This document shows positions 24,192-33,153 of a stretch of 64,000 nucleotides of DNA, piece after piece. The notes beneath the pieces were generated by a model. The model did not search any database and had not been told where the DNA came from. It saw nothing but the letters and a program-made list of their open reading frames with translations. This stretch comes from Paenibacillus sp. RUD330 (GTDB lineage Bacteria; Bacillota; Bacilli; Paenibacillales; Paenibacillaceae). The stretch spans positions 399,001 through 463,000 of the forward strand of contig NZ_CP022655.2 in the NCBI RefSeq assembly GCF_002243345.2, in the 5' to 3' direction. Position 1 is the first letter of the stretch; each line of letters starts with the position of its first letter. The position numbers and the translations under genes are program-made.

Positions 24192-25115
24192 ATGCTTGAG
24201 CTGTCTATTGAAGACCCGGACCGTCTGGTCAAGGTGGCGCATGCGCTCAGCACGCATACCCGGATCGGCATCATCCGGCTGCTGCTGTCCAAGCCGAACG
24301 TGAATATCATCGAGATTGCCGAAGCTCTGGACATTCCCGTATCGACGGCGGCTACGAACGTGAAGGTGCTGGAGGAGGCGGAGCTGATCCTCACCGAGCT
24401 GCAGCCGGCCACTCGGGGGGCCATGAAGGTGTGCAGCCGGAACTTCGACGATGTGCGCATGATTCTGAATCCGATCGCGTTCTACCACAACACGAGCAAG
24501 CTCGTCGAGGTGGAGATGCCGATCGGCCACTTCATCCAGTTCGATATCCAGCCTACCTGCGGAATGGCGAACAGCGCCGGCATGCTGTTCGCCGAGGATG
24601 ATCCCGACAACTTCTACCACCCGGACAGCCGCTCGGCGGAAATCATCTGGCTGCGCAAGGGCTGGGTCGAATACCGCTTTCCCAAAAAGCTGCCGCAGGG
24701 AGCCAAGGTCACATCCCTGGAGTTCTCCCTGGAGCTGTGCTCGGAGGCGCCGAATTACAACAACGACTGGCCTTCGGAAATCACGGCCTGGATCAACGGC
24801 AAGGAGATCGGCTCCTGGATTTCGCCGGGCGATTTCGGCGACCACAGGGGCAAGCTGAATCCGGCTTGGTGGAACGACAACAGCACGCAGCACGGCCTGC
24901 TCAAGACATGGGGCGTCGATGAAGGGCGCAGCACGATCGACAACGAGCGCTGCTCATCCGTTACGCTGGAGGACCTGGACCTGCAGGACAAGCCGTACAT
25001 CAGCTTCCGCATCGGCCTGAGGCCCGACGCGAAGCATCAGGGTGGAATGAATCTGTTCGGCAAAGGCTTCGGCGACTATCCGCAAGGGATCGTCATGAGG
25101 CTGCAGCACGATTGA
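24192..25115 (+). CDS. ArsR-type HTH regulator with a C-terminal beta-rich domain
   Basis: The 307-residue protein starts with an ArsR-type winged helix (residues 10-90: KVAHALSTHTRIGIIRLLLSKPNVNIIEIAEALDIPVSTAATNVKVLEEAELI). It lacks the CxC metal site of true ArsR. Residues 110-305 form a beta- and aromatic-rich domain (RKGWVEYRFPKKLPQGAKVTSLEFSLELCSEAP, SEITAWINGKEIGSW) that looks like a carbohydrate-binding sandwich. I infer that it senses a sugar released by the nearby GH43/GH2 enzymes. It lies between the divergent GH43 gene and the ABC sugar importer, the usual place for a locus regulator. GGAAGGGAGTTTGGAAC provides the ribosome site. Confidence 0.75.
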   Translation: MLELSIEDPDRLVKVAHALSTHTRIGIIRLLLSKPNVNIIEIAEALDIPVSTAATNVKVLEEAELILTELQPATRGAMKVCSRNFDDVRMILNPIAFYHNTSKLVEVEMPIGHFIQFDIQPTCGMANSAGMLFAEDDPDNFYHPDSRSAEIIWLRKGWVEYRFPKKLPQGAKVTSLEFSLELCSEAPNYNNDWPSEITAWINGKEIGSWISPGDFGDHRGKLNPAWWNDNSTQHGLLKTWGVDEGRSTIDNERCSSVTLEDLDLQDKPYISFRIGLRPDAKHQGGMNLFGKGFGDYPQGIVMRLQHD

Positions 25116-25127
25116 GATGGTCTTCCG

Positions 25128-25162
25128 CAAGGCCCGCCGTCCGGGAAAGGACAGCGGGCTTT
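25128..25162 (+). terminator. Terminator after the ArsR-type regulator
   Basis: AAGGCCCGCCGTCC pairs imperfectly with GGACAGCGGGCTTTTT around a short loop. Confidence 0.7.
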
Positions 25163-25229
25163 TTCCGTTTGCGCGCCAAAGATAGAGACAGAGAGGCGAT
25201 TCTTTCTGGTTATAAACAAAAAAACGGAA

Positions 25230-25267
25230 AGAAAGCGTTGACATAGTTGGATTGAAACCGTTATATT
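25230..25267 (+). promoter_or_regulatory. Sugar importer promoter with overlapping cre-like site
   Basis: TTGACA (25238-25243) and TATATT (25262-25267) are 18 bases apart. AGAAAGCGTTGACA (25230-25243) matches the cre consensus at all but its first base and covers the -35, which suggests direct repression by CcpA. Direct repeats of ATAAACAAA flank it at about 25212 and 25273. Confidence 0.6.
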
Positions 25268-25415
25268 CTGGATATAAACAAATAAGTTGTAACAAAACAA
25301 ATATTCGGAGTGGATGATCCGGCCCATTGCAATCGGCGCCCGATCCTTACGGAACCGCGGCTCCGGTGTTTGGCCTTATTTGTTTCAAGCCAATATTGTC
25401 AGGGGGAGCGTATCC

Positions 25416-26798
25416 ATGGTTCTGAAAAGCAAATGGTCCGCCGTATCGCTTGCGCTTGTGCTGGTTTCGGGATTGGGATTGTCGGCCTGCTCCGGCAACG
25501 GGGGAGACGCGCCGGCTCCGACCGGAGAAGCGTCGTCTCCATCGCCGACATCGGGAGCGGCAAGCCCCAAGACGGACTCCAAGTCCGAGATCGAGTTCAT
25601 GGGGTGGGGCGGGGACAGCGAAAAAGCCGTATTCCAGAAGCTGATCGATGCTTACATGAAAGAACACCCGAATAAGAAAGTGAAGTACACCGTCGTTCCG
25701 TCGGGCGAGTATTACCAGAAGCTCGACACCCTGATCGCCGCCAAGAAAACGCCGGATGTGTTCTATGCGGGCGGCGCGCATTTCAACAAGCTCGCCAGCA
25801 GCGGCCTGCTGCTGAACATGGATTCCTACCTTGAAAGCAACCAAGCGGTCGATCCGAGCAATGTGTGGAAGCAGGGGCTGGACCGTTACCGCTACGACGG
25901 CAAGACGGTCGGCCAGGGCAGCCTGTACGGCCTGCCGAAGGATGTCGGGCCTTGGGCTCTCGCCTACAACAAGGATTTGTTCGACAAGGCCGGCCTGCCT
26001 TATCCAAGCGCGAAGGCGGGAGAGTATACGTGGGACGACATGGTCGCCGACGCCAAAAAGCTGACGACGGCAAACGCCCGCGGGAAAATCGACACGTTCG
26101 GAATCGCCGCTTATTCGACGGAGTCCGCCGTATGGGCCAACGGCGGGGATTGGATCGATTACAGCACCGGCAAGGTGACGATCGATACGCCGGAATTCGC
26201 CCAGGCGATGCAGTTCGTGGCGGATCTCAGCCTCGTGCACAAGGTCAGCCCGTCCCCGGATGACGAGAAAGCCCAGAACGGCTATGCGCGGTTCGTCGCG
26301 GGCAAAGTGGCGATGTTCCCGATGGGGCCTTGGGATCAGCCCGGCTTCTGGAACGTTCCGTTCAAATGGGATATCGCCGCTTGGCCGGCAAGCCCGAATA
26401 CGGGCAAAACCGCGACCTGGCTCGGCTCTCTCGGATTCGCCGTGTCGAATACAACGAAGCATCCGGAGGATGCGTTCGCTCTGGCTTCCTATCTGAGCCT
26501 CGACCGGGAGTCGCAGAAGCAGAACTACGAGCTCGGGCAAGCGGTGCCGAACCTCGTCGACATGGCCAAGGGCGAGTTCCTGCAGATGGACAAAGCGCCG
26601 CAGAGCCGCCAAGTGTTCCTCGATATCATCGAAGACTACGGACGTCCTCCGATCGAGGTGAACTCCAAGAGCGTGAAGTGGATCGATACGTTCTGGCAGG
26701 ATGCCAGCCAGGTGTGGACCGGCAAGAAGACGGCTGCGGAGTTCGTCAAGGAAGAGCAGCCGAAGCTGCAGAAAATCTACGACGAAGACAACAAGTAA
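25416..26798 (+). CDS. ABC sugar transporter substrate-binding lipoprotein
   Basis: The 460-residue lipoprotein has a signal ending GLSACSG, then a Ser/Pro/Gly linker and the extracellular solute-binding protein family 1 fold (IEFMGWGGDSEKAVFQKLIDAYMKEHP; GLPKDVGPWALAYNKDLFDKAGLPYP; VAGKVAMFPMGPW). This is the MalE/MsmE-like oligosaccharide type. The ATG at 25416 follows AGGGGGAGCGTATCC. Two permease genes follow, but no ATPase, so a shared MsmK-like ATPase encoded elsewhere is expected. The ligand is probably an arabinose- or galactose-containing oligosaccharide, inferred from the enzymes downstream. Confidence 0.9.
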   Translation: MVLKSKWSAVSLALVLVSGLGLSACSGNGGDAPAPTGEASSPSPTSGAASPKTDSKSEIEFMGWGGDSEKAVFQKLIDAYMKEHPNKKVKYTVVPSGEYYQKLDTLIAAKKTPDVFYAGGAHFNKLASSGLLLNMDSYLESNQAVDPSNVWKQGLDRYRYDGKTVGQGSLYGLPKDVGPWALAYNKDLFDKAGLPYPSAKAGEYTWDDMVADAKKLTTANARGKIDTFGIAAYSTESAVWANGGDWIDYSTGKVTIDTPEFAQAMQFVADLSLVHKVSPSPDDEKAQNGYARFVAGKVAMFPMGPWDQPGFWNVPFKWDIAAWPASPNTGKTATWLGSLGFAVSNTTKHPEDAFALASYLSLDRESQKQNYELGQAVPNLVDMAKGEFLQMDKAPQSRQVFLDIIEDYGRPPIEVNSKSVKWIDTFWQDASQVWTGKKTAAEFVKEEQPKLQKIYDEDNK

Positions 26799-26873
26799 CA
26801 GGCTTGGCTCGGAAGGAGAGCGGCCTCGGCTTTTGCCGCCTTCCTTCCGGCTTCGTGCCGGGGAGGATCGTTT

Positions 26874-27755
26874 ATGACAGGCTATCGGCGAAAAGAAATG
26901 CTATGGTCCCTGCTGTTTGTAGCGCCGCCGGTTCTCGGCTTCCTCATCTTCGGGCTGGCCCCCCTTCTAACCTCGCTGGGCCTCAGCTTCATGTCCTGGG
27001 ACATGATGTCTCCGGCCAAGTTCACCGGCCTGGACAACTTCGGGAAGCTGGCCCATGACGAGAAATTCTACAAATCCATGTACAACACGTTTTATCTGCT
27101 GCTCGGAATTCCGCTGGGCATGGTCTCCGCCATGGCGCTGGCGCTCATGATGAACCGTCCGCTCAAGGGCGTGAGCCTCTTCCGGACGATCTACTACATC
27201 CCCGTCATCTCGCCGATCATCGCGGTCTCCCTGCTCTGGCAGTGGCTGCTCAACTACGATTACGGCATCATCAACGAATTCATCTGGAAAATCTTCGGCG
27301 TGCAGGGTCCGAACTGGCTGGGCGACCCGAACTGGGTCAAGCCGTCCTTCCTGCTGATGGGCTTGTGGGGAGGAGTCGGCGGCACGATGGTCCTGTACCT
27401 GGCCGGCCTGCAGGGGATATCCTCCAGCTATTACGAGGCGGCGGAAGTCGACGGCGCGAAGCGATGGCATCAATTCCGCTACATCACGCTGCCGCTGCTG
27501 TCTCCCATCCATTTCTTCGTCGTGGTGATGGGCGTCATCGGCACGTTCCAGTCGTTCAGCCAGATGTATATTCTCGCGGCGGACGGCGGGCCGGAGTACA
27601 GCGGAGCGACGATTGTGTACTACATTTTCCAGGAAGCGTTCAAGTACTTCAATATGGGCTTCGCCAGCTCGGTCGCCTGGGTGCTGGGAGTGATCATCTT
27701 CATTCTGACCCTGATCCAATTCCGCTTCTCCAAGCGTTGGGTCTACCAGGACTAG
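26874..27755 (+). CDS. ABC sugar transporter permease (MalF/LacF type)
   Basis: The 293-residue permease has six hydrophobic segments and the EAA loop YYEAAEVDGAKRWHQFRYITLPLLSP. The N-terminal RRKEMLWSLLFVAPPVLGFLIFGLAPLLTS is typical of the first permease of CUT1 sugar importers. It sits 75 bases after the binding-protein gene and 24 bases before the second permease. Confidence 0.9.
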   Translation: MTGYRRKEMLWSLLFVAPPVLGFLIFGLAPLLTSLGLSFMSWDMMSPAKFTGLDNFGKLAHDEKFYKSMYNTFYLLLGIPLGMVSAMALALMMNRPLKGVSLFRTIYYIPVISPIIAVSLLWQWLLNYDYGIINEFIWKIFGVQGPNWLGDPNWVKPSFLLMGLWGGVGGTMVLYLAGLQGISSSYYEAAEVDGAKRWHQFRYITLPLLSPIHFFVVVMGVIGTFQSFSQMYILAADGGPEYSGATIVYYIFQEAFKYFNMGFASSVAWVLGVIIFILTLIQFRFSKRWVYQD

Positions 27756-27779
27756 GCGTTCCTTAAGGAGGAGTAGACT

Positions 27780-28619
27780 ATGGTCAGAGAAAGACGCTTG
27801 ATGAACAGCTTGATCTATGTGCTGCTGCTGGCCGGCTCGATCGTCATGCTCGGGCCGCTGGCCTGGACGCTGTCGACGTCGCTCAAGACCCAGCAGCATG
27901 TGTTCGATGTTCCGCCCCAATGGATTCCGAAGCCGTCGACATGGAGCAACTATACGGATGTATGGTCCAAAGCTCCGCTGCTGCACGGCTTCCTGAACAG
28001 CGCCATCGTCGTGGTCGCCGTGCTGTCGGTCGGGCTGTTCGTGGCCGCCATGGCGGCTTATTCGTTTGCCAAATTCAATTTTCCGTTCAAGGAAGGAATC
28101 TTTCTCGCCCTGCTCGGAACGATGATGATTCCCTATTCGGTCGTCATGATTCCCCAATACATCGGCTTCTCCGAGCTGGGCTGGGTGGATACGCTGCTGC
28201 CGCTCATCGTTCCGGGACTGTTCGGGAATATCGTGACGATCTTCTTCTTCCGGCAATTCATGCAGGGCTCCATCCCGAACGATCTGATCGACGCGGCCAA
28301 AATCGACGGATGCGGTTACTTCCGCACGTTCGCCACCGTCGCGCTGCCCATCGCCAAGCCGGCGATCGCGGCTCAAGCGGCTCTTGGCTTCATGGGCATC
28401 TGGAACGATTTCATGGGACCGCTCATCTACCTGCATACGCCGGAGAGGCAGACGATCCAGGTGCTCATCGCCAGCATGCAGTCCAACTATATCTCGACGT
28501 CCAATTATCCCTCGCTCATGGCCGCTTCGCTCATCGCGCTTGTGCCGGTCATCATCGTGTTCTTCATGGCCCAGCGCTACTTCATCGAATCGCTCGCGAT
28601 CAGCGGGATCAAAGGCTGA
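27780..28619 (+). CDS. ABC sugar transporter permease (MalG/AraQ type)
   Basis: The 279-residue permease has six hydrophobic segments and the EAA loop DLIDAAKIDGCGYFRTFATVALPIAKP. It ends in YFIESLAISGIKG, a classical CUT1 second-permease C-terminus. The ATG follows AAGGAGGAGTAGACT. The GH43 gene begins eight bases after the stop, so the transporter and hydrolase are in one operon. Confidence 0.92.
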   Translation: MVRERRLMNSLIYVLLLAGSIVMLGPLAWTLSTSLKTQQHVFDVPPQWIPKPSTWSNYTDVWSKAPLLHGFLNSAIVVVAVLSVGLFVAAMAAYSFAKFNFPFKEGIFLALLGTMMIPYSVVMIPQYIGFSELGWVDTLLPLIVPGLFGNIVTIFFFRQFMQGSIPNDLIDAAKIDGCGYFRTFATVALPIAKPAIAAQAALGFMGIWNDFMGPLIYLHTPERQTIQVLIASMQSNYISTSNYPSLMAASLIALVPVIIVFFMAQRYFIESLAISGIKG

Positions 28620-28626
28620 GCCGAGG

Positions 28627-31077
28627 ATGGAGCCGTCAGCAATCAAAAGAAGGAATCGGGCCGTGCTCCTTGCCGGCATGGCATGTGCCGCAGGAGCTGC
28701 CGCCATCCTTTGGGGAAGGGGAGAAATGGATATGAATCCGGCCGCGCGCAGCACGGTGCAGATGGGAGCCTCCTATCAAAATCCGATGACGCTCCCGCAG
28801 GAATGGGAGGATTACGGCATCGGCGATCCTTATGTCCTGCGCCATGACGGACAGTATTACCTGTATTGCAGCACGAAGGACGGGCGGATCGGAGTGAAGG
28901 CCTGGAGCTCGGCCGATCTGGCGAATTGGACCTATGAGGGCCTGGTCGCCGAGGAACCGCTCACGGAAGGGGCGTATGCTCCCGAGGTCGTCTACTGGAA
29001 CGGATTCTTCTATATGTACACCTCTCCGGCCGGCAAAGGGCATTACGTCCTGCGCAGCGATAAGCCGACCGGACCGTTCCTAGCGCAGACCGGCAATCTG
29101 GGCCTCACGATCGACGGGTCCGTGTTCATCGACGACGACGGCAGCTGGACGTTCACGCATGCCGAATTCGGCGGCATCATGGCCGCGCCTATGAGCGACC
29201 CCTATACGATCGGCACGGGAGAGAAGCTTGGCGCTTCGCTCGGACACTGGACGGAGGGGTCGATGATCGTCAAGCGCGGAGGCAAGTATTACATGACCTA
29301 CACAGGCAACCATGTGTTCAGCCGCGGCTATCGCGTCAACTACGCCGTCTCCGACGAATCGCCGGCCGGTCCGTACCGGATTCCGGACAACAACCCGATC
29401 CTGCTGTCCACAGAGGAGGGGTTCAACGGCCTCGGCCACAGCTCCACCGTGCTTGGGCCCGATCTCGATTCCTACTACATCTTCTATCACAATCTGGAGG
29501 GCCGTTCGGCGGAGGGGCCTCCCGTCCGCCATCTCAATATGGACCGGCTCGCCTTCAGCGGCGACAAGATGAGCGTGCTGGGCCTGACCTGGGGCATTCC
29601 GGCGGAAGCTCCCAAGCCGCCCGTGTTTCATGACCGTCCCGGCTCGTCTCCATCGCCCGACAAGTGGGAGCAGGCAGCCATGCCTGCTTCCGGAAGCGGC
29701 CGATCCTGGGTAAGCAGGCAGAGCACGGACAACCGCTATACGGCCGAGTTCAATGTCGTTGTCCAGCCGGACGGCAAGGAGAAGGGCGGCGAGGCTGCTC
29801 TGGAAATGCTGCTCTCCTACCGGGACGGGCGCGACAGCCGCGTCCTGCGTGTAGACGGCCGGCAGAAAAAGCTGGTCATGGCGGAGCAGGCGGGCGGAGC
29901 GGAAAAGGCCGTCTTCTCGGCCGATCTGCCTCAGGGGACGGAACTGAACGTCCTCCACGCGCTGCGTGCCGAATCGGATGGCGACGGGACGAGAATTTAT
30001 TGGGACGGCCTGCTGCTTGCCGACGTGAAGGCGTGGACGGGCGTGTCCGGAAAGATCGGATACCGGTGGCCGCAAGGCGCCGGTCCGGCGCTGTCCTATA
30101 CCGCCTTCTCGAACGAAGCGGGGGGCAGCAGCGACCGAAGCGCGGTCAAGCCTGTGCCCGGGACGCTGGAGGCAGCCCATGCCGCCGGCAATCCTTCCTC
30201 CCCGCTCAAGGCCGGCACGGCCGGCACGCCGGACGGGAGTCTGGCCGCGGAGCTGGGCAGGAACGGGGAGCTGGCCTTTCCCGTTCAGGTGAAGAAGGAC
30301 GGCCGCTACCGGATCGCCGTCATGGCGGAGCGCGGCTCGGAAGGAGCCGCTCTGGAGGTGGAGGCCTCGGGCCGGAAGCTCAAGGCGGAGCTTGACGCCG
30401 CCCTGTTCTCCTCGGAGTCGGAGTGGACGAAGGTGCCGCTCGGAGAGCTGGAGCTGAAGGGCGGACTGCAGTGGCTGGCCGTCAAGCAGACGTCTGCCGG
30501 GGTTTCCCGCATCCGGTACATCGAGGTGCTGGAGTCGGCGGAGGCGGGCGGTTCGGCGCAGGCCGAGCTGGAGAAGCAGGAGCTCTTCGGGGGCTGGGAG
30601 CAGAGCGGGGCCGGCAGCCGGATCGCGGAAGCCGGCCGCGACAGCAAGCTGTTCGCGGGCGATGTCCGGTGGGGCGATTACGAGGTCGGTTTCCGGCTGC
30701 AGGCGGACGGAGAGGATGCGGGAGAGGCGGCCGTGCTGCTGCGGACGAGCCGTGAATCGGACTATCCGGCTCAGGTGGCGGACTCGTTCATCGGGTATCA
30801 GCTTCTGTTCCGCAGCGGCAGGATCATTCTCGAGAAGATCGTGTACGAGCGGAAGGAAGAGCTCGATTCGGCGCTGCTGGAGCTGCGGCCCGGCCAGCCG
30901 TCCGAAGTATCCGTGAAGCTGGAAGGCGGCCGGATAAGGGTATTCCGGGAAGACGGGGAGCCGCTTCTGGATGTGCTGGACCCCGATGCGATCCTGCAGG
31001 GAAGAATCGGCTTTCGCTCCTCGTCCCGGGACTGGATCATTTCCGGTCTTGAAGTGCGGCCGGTCGGCCATGAATGA
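28627..31077 (+). CDS. Membrane-anchored or secreted GH43 glycosidase
   Basis: The 816-residue protein starts with a short basic stretch and a hydrophobic segment (RRNRAVLLAGMACAAGAAAILWG), a signal or anchor. The GH43 domain (about 40-325) has the triad Asp in GIGDPYVLR, Asp in TIDGSVFIDDDG and Glu in HWTEGSMIV. Two to three beta-sandwich regions follow; the last (about 630-816) resembles the concanavalin-like module of the other GH43. Its catalytic domain closely parallels the protein at 21429 (shared MTYTGNHV, YAPE-V-YWNG, FYMYTSP), so they look like paralogues, but it lacks the CBM6 block. The ribosome site (GCCGAGG) is weak; translation may be coupled to the permease. Confidence 0.85.
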   Translation: MEPSAIKRRNRAVLLAGMACAAGAAAILWGRGEMDMNPAARSTVQMGASYQNPMTLPQEWEDYGIGDPYVLRHDGQYYLYCSTKDGRIGVKAWSSADLANWTYEGLVAEEPLTEGAYAPEVVYWNGFFYMYTSPAGKGHYVLRSDKPTGPFLAQTGNLGLTIDGSVFIDDDGSWTFTHAEFGGIMAAPMSDPYTIGTGEKLGASLGHWTEGSMIVKRGGKYYMTYTGNHVFSRGYRVNYAVSDESPAGPYRIPDNNPILLSTEEGFNGLGHSSTVLGPDLDSYYIFYHNLEGRSAEGPPVRHLNMDRLAFSGDKMSVLGLTWGIPAEAPKPPVFHDRPGSSPSPDKWEQAAMPASGSGRSWVSRQSTDNRYTAEFNVVVQPDGKEKGGEAALEMLLSYRDGRDSRVLRVDGRQKKLVMAEQAGGAEKAVFSADLPQGTELNVLHALRAESDGDGTRIYWDGLLLADVKAWTGVSGKIGYRWPQGAGPALSYTAFSNEAGGSSDRSAVKPVPGTLEAAHAAGNPSSPLKAGTAGTPDGSLAAELGRNGELAFPVQVKKDGRYRIAVMAERGSEGAALEVEASGRKLKAELDAALFSSESEWTKVPLGELELKGGLQWLAVKQTSAGVSRIRYIEVLESAEAGGSAQAELEKQELFGGWEQSGAGSRIAEAGRDSKLFAGDVRWGDYEVGFRLQADGEDAGEAAVLLRTSRESDYPAQVADSFIGYQLLFRSGRIILEKIVYERKEELDSALLELRPGQPSEVSVKLEGGRIRVFREDGEPLLDVLDPDAILQGRIGFRSSSRDWIISGLEVRPVGHE

Positions 31078-31125
31078 CAGAGAACGCTGCGACCAGGCGC
31101 GTTAATGGAACGGGAGAGAAGACAG

Positions 31126-32886
31126 ATGACAACGAAAAGATACATCAAGGACTATCCGAGGCCGCAGTTCGTGCGGGACGAATGGATCAATCTGAACGGA
31201 GCCTGGCAGTTCGGCTTCGACGACGGCAACGAAGGAGAGCGGCTGGGCTGGCCGGAGCGTTTCGGCGGAGATCGGACAATTCAAGTGCCCTTCACCTACG
31301 AGACCAAGGCGAGCGGCATCGGCGACGAGTCCCATCATGCCTATGTCTGGTACAGCCGCGAGCTGGACGTTCCCGCCGAGGCGGAGGGCAAGCTGGCCCT
31401 GCTCCACTTCCAGGCGGTGGATTACAAGGCCAAGCTGTGGATCAACGGAAGTTATGTCGGAATCCATCAAGGCGGTTACGCAGAGTTCCATTTCGATATC
31501 GCCCCTTACCTGAAATACGGACAGGGCAACATCATCACCTTGAAGGCGGAGGACAGCCTCGACGCGGCCCAGCCGCGCGGCAAGCAGCGCTGGGTGAAGG
31601 ACAGCTTCGAATGCTTCTATGTCCAGACGACCGGCATCTGGCAGACGGTCTGGCTGGAATATGTGGAGCCGTCCTATGTGGAGGCCGTCAAGATGACGCC
31701 GGATCTGGACGCGCGGTCCATCCGGTTCGAATATCAGGTGCAAGGGGCCGGAGCGGCGGACGATATCCGCCTCGAGACGCTCGTCAGCCTGAAAGGGAAG
31801 CCGGTCAAGCAGGTGAGCCTCGCCATCGACCGTCCGTGGCTGCAGCTGGATGTCGACCTTGTCCATGAAGCCAACGGCCCGTGGAAGCACTGCCACTGGT
31901 CGCCGGCGCATCCGAATCTGTATGACGTCGAGTTCATCCTGTACAAAAACGGCGCCGAGGTCGACCATGTATACGCCTATTTCGGCATGAGGAAAATATC
32001 GATCGAGAAGGATCGCGTCCTGCTGAACAATGCCCCCATCTACCAGAAGCTCATTCTGGATCAAGGCTACTGGCCGGATACGCATTTGACGCCGCCCTCG
32101 GAGGAAGCCATTCTCGAGGATATCGACAAGCTGCTGGAAATGGGGTACAACGGCGTCCGGAAGCATATGAAGGTGGAGGATGCCCGCTTCCTGTACTGGT
32201 GCGATGTAAAGGGAGTGCTCGTATGGTCGGAGATGGCCGCCACCTTCGAATTCAACGACCGGGCCGTAGAGAGGTTCACCCGGGAATGGATGGAGGTCGT
32301 CCGGCAGCAGTACAACCATCCTTCCATCGTGACGTGGGTGCCGTTCAATGAATCGTGGGGCGTCATGAACATCGCCAAGGATGTCCGGCAGCAGAAGTTC
32401 ACGGAAGCGATCTACCATCTGACGAAGGCTTTCGATCCGAACCGTCCGGTCGTGTCCAACGATGGCTGGGAGCATACCGTATCCGACATCCTCACGCTGC
32501 ATGACTATGTCGAGAGCGGGGAGGAATTCCGCCGGCGGTATGCGGGCAAGGACGAGATCACCGGCAACATGCGCAGCTTCAACCACTGGAAATACGCGTT
32601 TGCGGACAGCTACGCCTACAAGGGGCAGCCGGTCATCGTGAGCGAGTTCGGCGGCATCGCCTTCAAATCCGAGGAGGGATGGGGCTACGGCAATCAGGTC
32701 GGCTCGGAGGAAAGCTTCCTGGAGCGGTTCCGCAGCATCCATGAGGCCATCCAGCAGACCGAATATATCTCGGGCTACTGCTACACCCAGATCACGGATG
32801 TGCAGCAGGAGGTCAACGGCCTGCTGACGGAGGACCGCAAGCCGAAGATTCCTCTGGAGAAGATCAGGGAAATCAATTCCTTCTAG
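31126..32886 (+). CDS. Glycoside hydrolase family 2 enzyme
   Basis: The 586-residue intracellular enzyme has the GH2 three-part layout. An N-terminal sugar-binding sandwich (WINLNGAWQFGFDD, then VWYSRELDVP, GYAEFHFDI) is followed by an Ig-like domain and a TIM barrel. The catalytic acid/base is the Glu of PFNESWG and the nucleophile is the Glu of VSEFGG. Family activities include beta-galactosidase, beta-glucuronidase and alpha-arabinopyranosidase-like; I cannot choose. No signal peptide is present, so it would cut imported oligosaccharides after the ABC transporter. GGGAGAGAAGACAG precedes the ATG at 31126. It closes the operon before a strong terminator. Confidence 0.9.
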   Translation: MTTKRYIKDYPRPQFVRDEWINLNGAWQFGFDDGNEGERLGWPERFGGDRTIQVPFTYETKASGIGDESHHAYVWYSRELDVPAEAEGKLALLHFQAVDYKAKLWINGSYVGIHQGGYAEFHFDIAPYLKYGQGNIITLKAEDSLDAAQPRGKQRWVKDSFECFYVQTTGIWQTVWLEYVEPSYVEAVKMTPDLDARSIRFEYQVQGAGAADDIRLETLVSLKGKPVKQVSLAIDRPWLQLDVDLVHEANGPWKHCHWSPAHPNLYDVEFILYKNGAEVDHVYAYFGMRKISIEKDRVLLNNAPIYQKLILDQGYWPDTHLTPPSEEAILEDIDKLLEMGYNGVRKHMKVEDARFLYWCDVKGVLVWSEMAATFEFNDRAVERFTREWMEVVRQQYNHPSIVTWVPFNESWGVMNIAKDVRQQKFTEAIYHLTKAFDPNRPVVSNDGWEHTVSDILTLHDYVESGEEFRRRYAGKDEITGNMRSFNHWKYAFADSYAYKGQPVIVSEFGGIAFKSEEGWGYGNQVGSEESFLERFRSIHEAIQQTEYISGYCYTQITDVQQEVNGLLTEDRKPKIPLEKIREINSF

Positions 32887-32887
32887 C

Positions 32888-32923
32888 TATGCGGGGTATG
32901 CGGGGTATGCGGGGTATGCGGGG
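32888..32923 (+). repeat. Four perfect tandem copies of a 9-bp unit
   Basis: TATGCGGGG is repeated four times without a mismatch, immediately after the GH2 stop codon and before the terminator. Confidence 0.95.
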
Positions 32924-32926
32924 AGA

Positions 32927-32966
32927 AAAACGGGATGAAGCCGAGAAACCGGCTTCATCCCGTTTT
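32927..32966. terminator. Strong terminator of the sugar operon
   Basis: A 17-bp perfect stem AAAACGGGATGAAGCCG with its complement around about six bases, with A and T tracts at both ends. Confidence 0.92.
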
Positions 32967-33153
32967 CGCATTTCTTGCTTGCTTTCTGCGGCGGTTCGGT
33001 CCAGGACGCGGCGGCGAGCGGTTCTATTCCACTGGCCGGCGAGGCGGAGGCATGAACAAAAGTCAGGAAACTGAAAAAAAGTTTGCCTGGAAGAAGGAGC
33101 GGGTGTAGGATAAGAGGCAAAGAGAATCCAAGCGGTCAAGAGGAGCGGGGGAA

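Noticed and set aside
28384-28626. N-terminal extension of the second GH43
   Set aside because: It overlaps the permease gene in another frame; the hydrophobic signal-like segment begins after the ATG at 28627.
32888-32923. Idea that the 9-bp repeat is a CRISPR-like or integration element
   Set aside because: Units are contiguous with no spacers and no associated genes.
32887-33139. Minus-strand frames with PAYPAYPA repeats over the 9-bp repeat
   Set aside because: An effect of the 9-bp tandem repeat; there is no ribosome site and the region holds a terminator.
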